DNA of 64,000 bases from Stachybotrys elegans (lineage: Eukaryota > Ascomycota > Sordariomycetes > Hypocreales > Stachybotryaceae): contig JAGPNK010000011.1 in assembly GCA_020746835.1 (NCBI GenBank), positions 1,302,001 through 1,366,000 of the forward strand. Reading direction: 5' to 3'. The position numbers and the translations under genes are program-made. Below, one piece after another: positions 11,800-23,302 of the stretch (its first letter is position 1; each line of letters starts with the position of its first letter). The notes under the pieces are model-generated. The model worked only from the letters and a program-made list of their open reading frames with translations, made no database searches and was not told where the DNA came from.

Positions 11800-12476
11800 T
11801 GCGACGACGCCTGCTGGTACAACCTACGGAAACGCAATGTTCGGTGGCTGTCCTTGGCCAATGCCTGATTGCGAACGGAGCGGCTCTTGTTACGGGCGTC
11901 TACGATATGGGTGAAATGGATGCGGCAGTTCGCTCAGCATCGGCGAAGTGGTGCTTGGAATATGATTTTGCATTGCATTTGGAATAGGTCTGCGCCCTGT
12001 CTCTGTCTGACAATAGATTTCCTGCTCAGGGAGAGTATCCTGCTTCTGTTCCATGTGACTGACTCAGCCTACTACTTACCTTTCTATGCGACAAATACCA
12101 ACTCAGACAAATCCTCTCTGAATCTGTGTGCGGCACTCATCCACGCCCCAACTCCGAAAGAGCGCTTAACATTCACAGTTTGAGCCAGAAGATTATTCTT
12201 GAATCATCACATTCAGATCGAAAAAGGCTTGATTTGCCAGTGGTAAAGGGGAATCAATTCAAGAAAAAAATAACCTATTAGTTGCATCCACAGAATAATA
12301 CGAACCAGTCATATATACCTCCACGCCGTGCCGAGTCGTGCGCTCCAGGCAACTAATGTGTGAAAAGTCTACAAAATAATCGTCTAAAACTCCGCAAGAA
12401 GCGGAACCATGAAATCCTCGCGCTTTTCCTGCGCTGCACCAGTCATACCGTCGTACAAGGTTTCCCTCACGACCCC
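11800..12476. other. Convergent intergenic region
   Basis: 3' flanks of the SERF gene (+) and the cupredoxin gene (-). No gene or structured RNA was recognised. Confidence 0.45.
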
Positions 12477-13567
12477 TTAGTTCTTCATCTTCATGGCGGC
12501 CATGTTCATGGGCAGAGCTCCGCCGTAGCCGCCCGAGGCGCCGACGCCCTGGGCGCCAACGGCAGGGAAGCCGCTGAAGGAGCAAGAGGCCATGCAGTTG
12601 CAGCTGCCATCGGGCATGACCTGGCCCTTACCGGGAGCGAACTCGGCAGGAGGAGCAGCAGCGGGAGGGGCAGCGGGAGGAGCGGCGGGAGCAGCAGGGG
12701 GGGCCTTGTCTCCGCCGGTGATGGGAGAGGCACCGCCGTTGCCCTTCTGCTCGATAGCCTTGGCCATGAAGAGAGCGTGAGTCTTCTCAGCGGTGGGGTT
12801 GACGGAGAAGACCATGCCCTGACCGCAGTGGTTGCCCTGCTTGCAGTAGAACCCTGGTATCATGTTAGCGGCAGGCTCGGGATGAAAGCGGTGGACTGTT
12901 GGGACTTACACATGGGCTCAGGAGACATGACCTGGAGAGCGACCTGAGGAGGAGGAGTGACGGTGTTGTTGGGGTTGGCGAATTCGAAGCCAGAGTCCAT
13001 ACCGCCAGCCAGGGGGTCGCAAGGGGTGGCAAAGGCAGACTGGCTGATGGTGTGGTTCTGGGCAAGGAACTCAAAGATGATGAGGTCACCAACGTTGGCC
13101 TGGAGCTGATCGGGCTGGTAGGTGAGGCCACCGGGACCACCGACAGTGACGGTGTGGGTAGCAGCAGCAGCAGGAACGTGCTCAGCGGGAGGAGGAGGGT
13201 GCACCGGGGGAGGGCTGACGGCAGGAGGGTGAACAGGAGCAGCCTCAGCGGGAGGAGGGTGCACCGGAGCAGCGGGAGGGGGGTGGACAGCCGCAGGCTG
13301 GGTCACCTCCTGGATGACGGTGTGGGTGACGGTGACCTTCTCGTTGATGGTGGTGGTGGCAGCACCGCCACCAGGGTTGGCCCAGATGATGATGATGGTC
13401 TCGTGGGAACCAGAGGCCATGCCAGGCAGAGGGGGGTGGACAGGAGCGGGAGCGGGAGCAGCCAGGTGACCGTCACGCTTCACGAGGTCGGAGGGGGATT
13501 CGCGGCGGACGTTGCGGGCAAGGGCCACGGGGGCCAGAGCCATGGCGACGGAAGCAGAGAACTTCAT
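12477..13567 (-). CDS. Secreted cupredoxin-domain protein with Pro-rich linker
   Basis: Predicted extracellular or cell-surface copper protein of 344 aa. Exons are 13567-12910 and 12853-12477; the 56-bp intron splits the Trp codon of PMWFYCKQGNHC. A signal peptide (MKFSASVAMALAPVALA) is followed by a Pro-rich region of VHPPP-type repeats up to about residue 135. The cupredoxin fold follows (HTVTVGGPGGLTYQPDQL, then QNHTISQSAF). All four type-1 copper ligands seem present: His in NHT, Cys in FYC, His in NHC and Met in GMVF. The C-terminus is Ala/Pro- then Gly/Met-rich with a CNCMASC cluster. This resembles the fungal extracellular serine-rich/blue-copper family; electron transfer or copper binding is inferred. 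A TATAAGG-like site lies about 260 bp upstream. Confidence 0.87.
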
Positions 13568-15680
13568 CTTGTCGGTAATAAAAGATTAATGTAGAAGATT
13601 GTTTGTTTTCACACAATTGGTTGATATATGTCGGAAAGGACTGGAATAGCGCAAGCGAATAGTTGTAGTAGCTGTGTTTTAGAAGGGCCTGCCCCGAGTA
13701 ATAAATGAAGGACGAACTGGAAAGGAAAATAAAGTGAATGCAACACCTTGAATTGAATGATCGGGATAAAGAAGAAAGAGGAGAGAGGGGAGGAGAAGCG
13801 AAACCAACGGGTCGAGGGCCTCGGACCTTATAGATGAGCTTCACGGCCCTGAACCCCAAACGAGATGTCCCATTTCTCGCCAAAAACCCCCCCTGGTCCT
13901 GTGCCTTCTTCTCCCTTTCCCTTCCCCTTGGACCCCATGTTCATGGACGTTTGGCCTGGTCTCTCGAAACGAATCCCATGGGCGGCCGGGGAGGGGCCAC
14001 GCTCGGAACTTGGGAGATCCGTTGGAACAAGAGATTTCAGACTATGCCGTGTCGGTGCTTGGCCCTTTTTTGCCTTGGGCGCTCACTCGCGGGGGGCGGA
14101 GATGGGGGGTGGACGGTTCAACGCCTTTTCAGGGGAGGCCTGTGACAGAATCGTCTCGAGTTGTGTTTGGTGTTGTGGCTAGGGCCCCTGTCTGGGGGAG
14201 GGCCGGACAGGGCCGAGGCCAGGATCTCGCATTTCGACAGCGATAGAGGCTGCTTACCGGATGACAGCACTGTTGATCTCTTATTAAACAGAGGTAGATT
14301 GGTGATCATGCAATCGGTGGATGGGTTTAGTGACGATTGGCTCACGACGCTACAATCTGTACCGGTTTTTGTTTTTGTTCTTCTTTTTTTTTTTCCACTG
14401 CCAAACTTGCCTCTGCAACCACAGAAGCAGTTCAGTCGGTGCGTCCCGATCCTTGACGATAAAGCCCCCCAGGATGTCCAAGCGGTAATGACAAACCGCC
14501 ATGGCGTCGCATCTAGCGCCTCGGCTTCCTGTTACACCATTTCTTAACATGGCGTGCTATCGACAGGGTCCCCGTCGTCCATGTTCCTCATTGGCACAGC
14601 AGCCAGCCCTGCATTTATTGATGAAGAAGAAGAAAAAAATCTTGGCTGCTCACCCAGTTATCCTAGCCTCTTTGGGCCGCCAGATTGCGTGCCTGCATGG
14701 AGGAAACCGCCTCGAGGTCGCCAGGGGAACATTGGACGGGGCTCAAACACTCGCACCCCTTGAAGTGAAACACCATCTCCAACGCTCCCGAGCCCCGACC
14801 TAATGTGTCCCGCCGCTCTGCGCTCTTGTAATCCCTCACCAACGGCGCAGCGTGCGGCGTCGTGCCAAAAATTGAAGCACTCCCCTTCCACCGTGCCTTG
14901 CTCGAGAGGCTTGGCACTGCTGATCCCGAAAAGGTAATCTGAAATGTTTGCCGTGGCCTCTGTGTGCCGCCCTTGCACAGACGTTGTTTGGCCTTGTGGG
15001 TTCCATCGTCGTCAAACAATGGACGCCCATTGGCATTGGCATTTGTTTCAACCGGCTGCTCCTGTCGGCCGCCTGCCAGGGACGCACATCATAGTCGTAC
15101 ATGGAACGCCGTCCGAACTTTCTATTGCCCGTAACCATGCCAATGATGATGGCCGCGAGGTCGCGATGGTGACCATCAGATAAGCGCGCTGTATGCGTCC
15201 GTCTGATCTAGCAGTCAAGGTCTAGGTAGTCGAGCGCATAGTTCATAGGGTTGTCTTTCCGGCTTGTGCTTTCTTTTGGAAGACGGTATCACGGCTGAGA
15301 ATGCTTCCGCTCTTGACGACATATAGAACATGTCGATATTCCTTCCTGATAGGCGCTCTCATTGTTTGCATGGCTCGTCAAGCGCAAATCCGACATCTTC
15401 CATCAGCATCCGAGTCACAGCAAAAGCAAAGCACATCTGATACGGAGAGAGATCGGCCGCTTTCCTCTGGCAACTAGGGTCCTCGTCCCCCTCTCCTTAC
15501 ACGGCACCGTCCTTCCATCAATCTGTCAGCTGCGAGATCCCAGTGCTAGGACACGGCATGGCGTAGAGTGGAACACGTCCCGTCGCAGATTTTCGTGGCA
15601 CGTGTCGGCCAGCTGCATGCTATTAACTCCAGACTCCAGAGCCCTTATCGCGGGATGCGCATTGGCGGGGAGACAGACTA
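13568..15680. other. Intergenic upstream of the cupredoxin gene
   Basis: About 2.1 kb. A TATAAGG-like site (minus strand, 13824-13832) may belong to the cupredoxin promoter. A T10-plus pyrimidine run lies near 14382-14396. The rest shows only short chance frames. Confidence 0.45.
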
Positions 15681-16444
15681 TTACTGCGATTGTCCTTGCT
15701 GCTGCTGCTGTTGCCCCTCGTAGAGTCCAGTATAGTATCCCGCATAATACCACGACATGAGGAGCTTCTTGAGATTTTCGTCGCGCACTGCCAAAAAGAG
15801 TCAGCCCCTTGCCGCCGCCGCCGCCAGTGCACAACTTACCTGAGCCCAGCACGGCTTGCGGTGGTGAGAAACCTGGCACTGGCTCGCGCTGTGCGTCGTC
15901 ATCCAGCACCTTCTCCTTTGCTATTACGGCCGGCTCCTTTGCACGTATAATCTTAGCCACCTGCAGAACGGTGAGGGGGCACAGGAGCAGAGCACGGTCT
16001 CACAGACGCGCGTGCGCCCAGCACTCTTGCCCTCTAGGAAGTTTCTGACTGACCTGATTCCCCACGCTTCTATCCCCCGCCAAGCCGGTGTTCCGTTCAG
16101 CCTCTGTTTCACCTGGTTGATCATCGACGGCGCCGGCTTGGGGTGTATTCCTGCTCCTGCAATCACGCCGGCGTGTCAGAGCAGCACATCCGAACAAGGG
16201 CAGCGAGGGCGGGCTTTTTTTTCGCTCACGTTTCCTGTGCCATCTCTTCCAACTGTCGAACCTTGCCGCCTTTTGCATGAATGCTGTGGTATTTCTGCGA
16301 TTGGCGCTTAGCTCACGGTTCTTTGTCCAATTGTTGGGATGATGGCTTCACCTTGTATTCCTCCAACGCTTGGTTCCACGAATCAATCAGCATGGAGTCG
16401 TCCCAAATCTCATCCTGGCTCATGTCAATTGCTTTGGAAGCCAT
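15681..16444 (-). CDS. smn1: Survival motor neuron (SMN) homolog
   Basis: Core subunit of the complex that loads Sm rings onto spliceosomal snRNAs. Five exons: 16444-16352, 16294-16230, 16156-16054, 15960-15840 and 15787-15681, giving 162 aa with every junction in phase. The N-terminus holds the Gemin2-binding segment (DEIWDDSMLIDSWNQALEEY then KYHSIHAKGG). The C-terminus holds the oligomerisation YG box (LLMSWYYAGYYTGLYEG), followed by a short Gln run before the stop. The linker is poorly conserved and there is no Tudor domain, as in fission yeast Smn1 of similar size. The gene is invisible to a simple open-frame scan because no exon exceeds 121 nt. The middle exon boundaries are the least certain part. 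Confidence 0.88.
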
Positions 16445-16897
16445 CCTGACGCTGCTTGTCTGTCAGTCCTGCTCTCCTGCTGAGGGCTCGTAATAGCCGA
16501 TTTTCCGGTGTTATCACCACACACTCAAATTTGGAATTCCCGAGAAGCGACTTGAAGGAAGAGAGAGTCAGAAATTGATGTCGTGATCCAGGCAAGAGTC
16601 TTGAACCAATGTGCTGCGTATAGATTCTACTTGCAGGCGCACGCAGCTTGGTGGACTCCAGGCTGCACTTGCTAGTTCTAGGCGCCGACAGCTACTCCCA
16701 TGAGCGCCCCACCATTACTGGCTTGCCCAGGGAAGGTACCTCTTTGGAGGCGCGATAACGATAGCGCTACCACACCGCTTGCTGTGCGCGGCAGAATCCC
16801 AAAATTTTTTGCGACGCCGCCCACTACTAGGTAGGGAAAATCCAGAGCACTCTCCCAGCCACAGCGTTGCAGAGCCAGCAAACCCCTCGACGCAGAA
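16445..16897. promoter_or_regulatory. Divergent smn1/nop15 promoter region
   Basis: A 453-bp spacer between two divergently transcribed RNA-processing genes. No TATA box is evident. Shared regulation is possible, but no motif was identified. Confidence 0.4.
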
Positions 16898-18142
16898 ATG
16901 GCTCCCGAACTTCGAAAGCGCAAAGGTACTTCTATTCTTTCCGGATTTCTGCAAGTAATTATCTAACTTGTTTCCAGCGCCAGTGGTCGCTGAACCCAAG
17001 AAGAATGGTGTGACTGCGGCCAAGGTCGCCGAAAAGGCCACGGCCAAGGGCAAGCGAAAGGGTAAGTTGGGTTTTCCTGTCCCAATTGAAGTCGCTTGAG
17101 ACTGACGCCTCTGCGCCCAGCCGCTGAGGATGCTTCTCCCGTCACCATCAAGAAGCAGAAGCCCACCAAGAAGGCTGCCACCGAGTCTACTCCCGTAAAG
17201 AAACCTACCAAGAATGCCAAGTCGAAGAAGGCACCCAAGGAGGTCGAGGCAGAGCAGGAGGAGGCCGCCGATGCTGGTGCTACTCTCGAGGTTTCCGAGT
17301 CCGAATCCGAGGCTGAGGAAGAGGGAGAGGGCCAGGTCCAGACGCTGGCAGCAAAGCTGGACCCCGAGGATGACAACGGCGCCAAGGGTGAGGCGCTCTT
17401 CAAGCCTGGTCAGGACGTCGGCAAGATCCCCGAGGTAGCCAAGAAGGGAGACAAGAAGTCGGGCGCCAGCGACGAGGAGCCTGGTGTTATCTACATGGGC
17501 CGACTCCCCCACGGTTTCTACGAGTACGAGATCAGGCAGTACCTCTCCCAGTTTGGACCCGTCACGAAGCTTCGTCTGTCGCGCAACAAGAAGACGGGCG
17601 CCAGCAAGCACTTTGCCTTTGTCGAGTTCGCCGAAGCCAGCACGGCCGAGATTGTCGTCAAGACCATGGACAACTACCTGCTCTTTGGCCACATCCTCAA
17701 GTGTAAGTTGGTGCCCAAGGAGCAGGTCCACGAGGACCTGTTCAAGGGTGCCAACCGAAGGTTCAAGAAGGTGCCGTGGAACAAGATGGCCGGCCGAAAG
17801 CTCGAGAAGCCCATGACCGAGGCGGCTTGGGACAAGAAGAGCGAGAAGGAGAAGTCTAAGCGGGACAAGAAGGCTGCTAAGCTCAAGGCTCTCGGCTACG
17901 AGTTTGAGGCACCGGAGCTGAAGAAGGCTCCCGCAGCCCCAGTTGTTGACGAGGAGAAGGAGGAGCCCAAGGCTATCGAAGCTGCACCGGAAGAGACCAG
18001 CAAGGATGCCGAGAAGGAGGCAGAGCCTGCAGCCGAGAGCACCGAAGCACCCAAAGAAGCCGAGACGATACCGGCTGCCAAGCCCAAGGCGACCAAGGCA
18101 AAGACTGGGAGAGCAACCCGGGCAAAAAGGGCCAAGGCGTAA
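16898..18142 (+). CDS. nop15: Nop15/NIFK-like nucleolar RRM protein
   Basis: Pre-60S ribosome biogenesis factor. Exons 16898-16925, 16978-17061 and 17121-18142 encode 377 aa in phase. The N-terminus is Lys/Ala-rich and acidic (SESESEAEEEGEG), as is common for nucleolar proteins. A single RRM occupies about residues 158-235 (GVIYMGRLPHGFYEYEIRQY for the RNP2 side, SKHFAFVEF for RNP1). The family-specific KVPWNKMAGRKLEKPMT segment follows the RRM. The tail is Ala/Glu/Lys-rich and ends in a basic cluster. In yeast Nop15 is needed for ITS2 processing; the assignment rests on the RRM and post-RRM signature. Confidence 0.9.
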
Positions 18143-18888
18143 TGATGTTCTAGAGTATATATGACGAGATTTTTCGACGCATGCAAAAAGCAGGTTCTAG
18201 TAGTGTCACGGGATACAGAAAATCTATTACAATGGCCAAAATCTAACCATGATTTGAATAAATGCAATGTACGCACATAAGCGAACCCACGGCACTCATG
18301 AAAACAGAGCAAGCGATGGGATTATGAAAGGCGACATGGTCTACTTCGCGCTAGATTGTGAATAAGCCCACCGAGAGGGATGATCTTGTTCAAAAGTGTG
18401 ATGGCGAAGATGGTTTGTAAGATAAAGAAGAAGAAAAAAAAGGGAGAAAAATCTCGAGGCTCCGTGTGGAGGTATTGTCTGTGGATGTTTGGTATGACTA
18501 AGCTTGCTGCACGGACCATTTAGTTGTACTGACTTCTGCTGAACCTAATTGTTGGTTGGCGCTACCCTATATCGTCTAAGACCAACAACCATCATTCATC
18601 TTCCATGGTTGGCCATTCATAAATGCTGGAGCATCCTGTCCATGGGAATGACATTTGAGCTGGATCATTTATTTCTATCAATTTTTGTCATGTGTGTAGT
18701 TGCGTCACTCGCATGCATGCTGGAACAGCCCCAACTTGCTGGCCTGCTCAGCCCAAAGTTGCCTGGATGAAGTTCAGCTGAAACCAAGCCTGACCGGTTC
18801 CTCCCCATACCTCGAACCACCCAAGTGATTTATAGAGAAGCGTATCCCATGATACTGCCGCAAGCCAACATAGACTCACCGATTGGCC
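18143..18888. other. Intergenic between nop15 and the HET-domain gene
   Basis: About 750 bp with an A/G-rich run near 18421-18452. No gene is supported. It marks the transition from the conserved block to accessory genes. Confidence 0.4.
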
Positions 18889-20802
18889 ATGAGCAGCATA
18901 GGCTACCACCCGCTTGATATCCAGCGGCAGGAGATCCGTCTACTCCTGCTGATGCCTGGTTCACCAGGTGAACCCATTTCCTGCCGGCTACAGTCAGCAA
19001 GCCTCCTCGAATCACCGCGTTATCATGCTCTGTCATATGTCTGGGGTGATCCGGTTTATTCGAACCATCCCGCAAGCCAAGCTACTCCTTTCGCTGCCGA
19101 GGTCAACAATGCGCCCACTGTGCTCGGGGCAAATCTATACCAGGCCCTGCACCACTTGCGTCCTCCGACAGCCGCCAAGCCGCTCTGCCTCTGGGTCGAC
19201 GCGATATGCATCAACCAACAGGACGAGGCAGAGCGCGGCAGCCAGGTAGCAATTATGCGGGATATATATGCACGCGCCGAGAAGGTGGTGATATGGCTCG
19301 GCCAAGGCGACGCCCAGAGCGACTCTGCCTTCAAGTCTCTGACCTTGCTCGCTTCCAAAAATATAGAAGTGAACAAAGACGATCATCTCGACACACTACG
19401 GCAAGCCAGCAGCTTCTTTTTCTCCATTGCGGATCAGTTCACATGGTTCAACCGTGTGTGGATTCTGCAGGAGCTGGCCGTGGCCCAGAGTGATCCTCTG
19501 GTCATGTGTGGTCACTACTCAATACCCTGGTCAGTGTTGTTTAAGGCATGGGATATCATTGCCCGAGAGACCTTTGTCGAGATTGGCATGGCCCGTCCCG
19601 AATTGCTGAAGCCGAGGGACAACAGCCCTGCAGACCACCAGACCAATAATACAATACATGCGGAAGATGACGCATATCAGCGACCTGAGATGAAGATGGA
19701 TGTCTTGAACCGCTTACGAAGGGCGGTTCGGGAAAATGGTGGCGACACCCTTACCAGGCTGCTCATCATCTCCCGATCTTCAAAGTCCACCGACATCAAG
19801 GATAGGATCTATGCTCTTCTCGGGCTATTGATCAACGATGGAAAAGGCATACCCATCCAGATAGAGTATAAAAAGCGAGCGGTAGAGGTGTACACAGATG
19901 CCATGGTATACATGCTTTCACGAGGAGAAGGCCTCTTTTTTCTAGCGCACTGCTTTCTTCCTGGTGTGGATGCAACTGTGCCTCTCCCTACTGGCACTAC
20001 TCGCACAGGAGACGACCAAGACAAGATTCCGTCATGGGTGCCGGACTTCTCTCGCCAAGTGCCGGATAACACAAAGAGGACGAGCGGCACCCCGTTCAAC
20101 CCGCCCTCACTCCCTGGGTCAGGAGGCGCTTCCGGAGTGGGTGCCAATTGCATCAACGGCAAGTGTCTGGATGATAAGCGGACGCTCCAGGTCGAGGGCC
20201 TCCGAGTAGACGTTATTAGACGGGTTGTGCCTCTTGGCGACTCTCTTGAGGAGTTGATTACCAAACTGCCGCGTCTGAATGACATGTGGATGGGAGCAAG
20301 GGGGCAGCACACGGATACCGAAGTATTTGGCGAAGCATGTGCTGGGCTTCTTAATCAGTTCAAGAACAAGGAGGAGCTATGGAGGATTCTGGTATCCAAC
20401 AAAGCATTGAGATCGGGCTATGACCCAGCACCGGAGTCTTACAGGGAGATGTATAACAACCTCCTCAAGCAGCCAACCAATACTACGGCTGGCGGGAAAA
20501 GCGAATATGAACTGAGCCTCGAGCCAGGCGTCCAGATGCGCTCCCTGTTCGTCTCGGAGAATGGGTTCACGGGCACGTGCATGCCGCAGACGGCAGGGGG
20601 TGATGTGGCGGTCATTCTGTTTGGATCACCAGTGCCCTTTATTCTGCGGCCTCTGGGAAAACACGTCAGTTTGAGTGGATCAGACAAGGAGGTATACGGG
20701 CTTGTTGGAGCAGCATATGTCGGTGGAATCATGCAAGGAGAAATGGTGGACGAGCTGTACTGCGAGGACCTGATGGACTCGACAACATTTTTAATCCAAT
20801 GA
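18889..20802 (+). CDS. HET-domain (heterokaryon incompatibility-type) protein
   Basis: Single-exon protein of 637 aa from the ATG at 18889; the frame is open two codons further up, but only from a TTG. The HET domain starts near residue 45 with YHALSYVWGDP and continues with LCLWVDAICINQQDEAE and VVIWLGQGD, the three hallmark blocks. The remainder has no recognised repeat or NACHT/WD40 partner and ends without a membrane segment. HET proteins act in non-self recognition and regulated cell death in filamentous ascomycetes. Most family members have no known role, so a specific incompatibility function is not claimed. It lies tail-to-tail with the Zn2Cys6 regulator, 116 bp apart. Confidence 0.9.
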   Translation: MSSIGYHPLDIQRQEIRLLLLMPGSPGEPISCRLQSASLLESPRYHALSYVWGDPVYSNHPASQATPFAAEVNNAPTVLGANLYQALHHLRPPTAAKPLCLWVDAICINQQDEAERGSQVAIMRDIYARAEKVVIWLGQGDAQSDSAFKSLTLLASKNIEVNKDDHLDTLRQASSFFFSIADQFTWFNRVWILQELAVAQSDPLVMCGHYSIPWSVLFKAWDIIARETFVEIGMARPELLKPRDNSPADHQTNNTIHAEDDAYQRPEMKMDVLNRLRRAVRENGGDTLTRLLIISRSSKSTDIKDRIYALLGLLINDGKGIPIQIEYKKRAVEVYTDAMVYMLSRGEGLFFLAHCFLPGVDATVPLPTGTTRTGDDQDKIPSWVPDFSRQVPDNTKRTSGTPFNPPSLPGSGGASGVGANCINGKCLDDKRTLQVEGLRVDVIRRVVPLGDSLEELITKLPRLNDMWMGARGQHTDTEVFGEACAGLLNQFKNKEELWRILVSNKALRSGYDPAPESYREMYNNLLKQPTNTTAGGKSEYELSLEPGVQMRSLFVSENGFTGTCMPQTAGGDVAVILFGSPVPFILRPLGKHVSLSGSDKEVYGLVGAAYVGGIMQGEMVDELYCEDLMDSTTFLIQ

Positions 20803-20918
20803 CGCCTTGTTCTCTAGATTGCAGCTAGTCGAACTGGATACCTCTTTTCATCATCATAGCCTGCCCCTCACGATGGAACCCATTACATGGCTTGGAACAG
20901 GCTCGTTTGAAAACAAGT

Positions 20919-22940
20919 CTACCATGCATTTTGCAATGGATCCCAGAGACTGGGGAAGTATTGGTCCATGATAGAAGCATCCGGTATGATAAACTCCTGG
21001 AGCGGAGCCTGGTCACTTGGCCGGTTGGGCACCGCTTCGCCGGACAGTATTCTGTTAATGATGTCTGTATGCTGAGCCAGACACACATCGGCAAGGTCCC
21101 ACGTGGAGGCCTGCTGGTGACGTCGAAGCGCATCCATAAGACCACGAGCTACTTGGAAAAAGAGACTTTGCATCAGCCCTTGCGGTGTATTCTCCGTTTC
21201 TAGAGCACAGCGCAGTAGAAAATTTACCGTGCTGGGGAAGACGAATGCTGTAACGGGGAGCCAAAAATCCCCCAGCTGCTCAGGCTGCAGCTCCTGGGTG
21301 AACATGAGAATCTCCTCGGACGTTCGTCGAGCTTGGGTGTAACAGGCAGCGGAGGGCCCTGCTGCGCTGTGTCGCTTCTCCGCTTCAATCTCAAGCCGTT
21401 GCTGCAACAGTCTTATGCTGAGATAGGCGAGGCGGAGGTTGGCTGCACCTTGAAGGCCGAGACTTCTTCCCCTTAATATGATAAGACGCACATGGCCGGA
21501 AAGACCATCGACCCAATCTTCGAGGAATCTTCCGAGCTCCTCCAGAGTCACTGACCTGCTGCCACTGGAGACTGTGAACATATACTGCAAGTACTGCTCC
21601 AAGATATGGGTGAGTCCCAAGAGTGCGACATAAATTGAGCCGGCACTCTTCTCTTCCTCCGGATCTGTCTCGGAGAATACATGATCAAGAGATGGGAGAG
21701 GAACATCGTAGTACAGAGGCGAGATGTGGGGAGGTGTCCCGTGGGCGAGACTTGTCCTATATCAGTTGAGCAAAGAATTTTCCCAGTAGAGGGCTATCCC
21801 TACCATCTATCGTGGACCAGGAGTGCCCACCAAATCTTCATTCGAAGGCACTTCTCCGATTGTGGTATATCCCAATCCAACGGACTCCGATTCAACCCTA
21901 AAGAATTGGCCATGGATACCGCCGAAGCGAGAAGCACTCCGTTGCCAATGAGCGACGTGTTCGGCCGTCCACCGATGTTAAGAATCAGTGCATTGATTAC
22001 TGAGAGACCCGGAGATAGGTATAGCTCGGAATACGTCGCTTCTATGGCCAGGTTCCAGATGAATCGCGCATCAGGGCACTTCGACTTTGATAGTGTGGGC
22101 GAATAAGGCCAGTATATGAGTGTACTGGCATATAGACACGCCAGGAGTGCCGGGGATATGCGCTCTTTATTCTCACGATATTGCTTCCGAAACGACTCTT
22201 GGTCTAGAAGCGGGAAGCAAGCATTCGACCTGAGAAAGTATCTGCGGCAAGGTCAGATGCAGAAGGCAAGACGGTACAGACATTACAGCATACTCGTCAA
22301 CGAGGGCATCCGTCAGCGGCTCCAGCAGCTTCTCGATGATGGCAAGCTTCTCGGCCGAGACGCTCTTCCTCTCGGGCATGCCAAAGGGCCGCTTGTCGAC
22401 CGTCGTGAACAGGACGGGCCGGGGATGCGCGGCCGACGCGGGCACAATCATCCTGGCCGCGCGAGAGCCGCCCGGAAACCCGGCCAGGTAATTGGCAAGC
22501 ACCTGGCTGTCATAGTCGACGGTTGGGCCAATGATGTGAAGGCTAAGGCGTTGATCGTCCCGCGAAGCCAGCGCGAGGGGTGATTCCTCCGGAGGGGGTG
22601 GTGACGGTTCGGGCTGAGGCGGCGGCGGCGTTGCTGCCCGAACATGTGCCTGGATATGTGCCTGTGCAAAGGAAGGCTCCGCGGACGCAACGCTCAAGGC
22701 ATCAATCCTCTCCGGCTCGCCATCCCGGAATCTCGCTGTCCTGCTTCTCCTTTGTGGGAGCGTGGGCCGGCCGCCGCCGCTGGAGAAGAAACACTCGGTG
22801 CCGTGGGCGAGGCACGTAGTGCAGACACCGGTGTTGGCGTTGGCATTGGTGTCAGCGGTCGGCATATGGCACTTGGATTTACGCCGCCGGCATGGGATGC
22901 AGGCCACCGGCCGGCGGTTTGGACCGTGGTGAGGGCGCAT
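20919..22940 (-). CDS. Zn2Cys6 fungal transcription factor
   Basis: Binuclear zinc cluster regulator of 640 aa. Exons are 22940-22294, 22241-21804 and 21756-20919, all in phase; the last junction completes a Trp codon in HDRWTSLAHGTPP. The DNA-binding domain begins at residue 11 (CIPCRRRKSKC) with spacing C-x2-C-x6-C-x15-C-x2-C-x6-C. The central loop is longer than the usual 5-12 residues. A Pro-rich linker and a fungal-specific TF domain follow, including the typical FPLLDQESFRKQY and WWALLVHDRW blocks. The frame is also open upstream to an ATG at 23030, which would add 30 residues; 22940 is preferred because the motif then sits near the N-terminus. It is transcribed divergently from the dialkylglycine decarboxylase-like gene and may control it. 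Confidence 0.87.
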
Positions 22941-22959
22941 TGGCGTTGAAGTGGTGATG

Positions 22960-22982
22960 CCGCGGGAGTCGATTGGCCGCGG
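22960..22982. promoter_or_regulatory. Paired CCGCGG element, regulator-proximal copy
   Basis: Two perfect CCGCGG palindromes (22960-22965 and 22977-22982) are separated by 11 bp. The second is preceded by ATTGG, a CCAAT box on the other strand. Each palindrome contains a CGG triplet on both strands, the half-site read by Zn2Cys6 proteins. Confidence 0.4.
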
Positions 22983-23127
22983 AGTGATAAGCGCAAACCT
23001 ATTAATAAAGCGGAACCTGGAAGCATTCACTGCATGGACCCGTCCAGCTTCGCTGAAATGTGCACCATATATCCATCACAATTCACCATGAACAATCAGT
23101 GTAGGAGCCCATTGGAAATGAGGGTGC

Positions 23128-23148
23128 CCGCGGCGAAATTGGCCGCGG
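23128..23148. promoter_or_regulatory. Paired CCGCGG element, aminotransferase-proximal copy
   Basis: Two CCGCGG palindromes (23128-23133 and 23143-23148) are 9 bp apart. The second is again preceded by ATTGG, so ATTGGCCGCGG occurs twice in this 362-bp promoter. It lies 155 bp upstream of the decarboxylase-like ATG. Confidence 0.42.
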
Positions 23149-23199
23149 CGTGGCAACAAACATTCGACAACATGCATGGACGATACGATCCTATCTATC

Positions 23200-23206
23200 T
23201 ATAAGA
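23200..23206 (+). promoter_or_regulatory. TATA-like element of the decarboxylase-like gene
   Basis: TATAAGA lies about 100 bp upstream of the ATG at 23303, at a suitable core-promoter distance and just downstream of the second CCGCGG pair. Confidence 0.35.
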
Positions 23207-23302
23207 AGGCTTCATCCTTTGAGCCCAAGTTCATTCAAAGCATTATCATTCATACCACTCAAACTAACAGCAACTACAACTACAACCATCTCATGCGCAA
23301 AA

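Noticed and set aside
18883..18888. Extending the HET protein to a TTG at 18883
   Set aside because: Non-AUG start with no support; the ATG six bases on is adequate.
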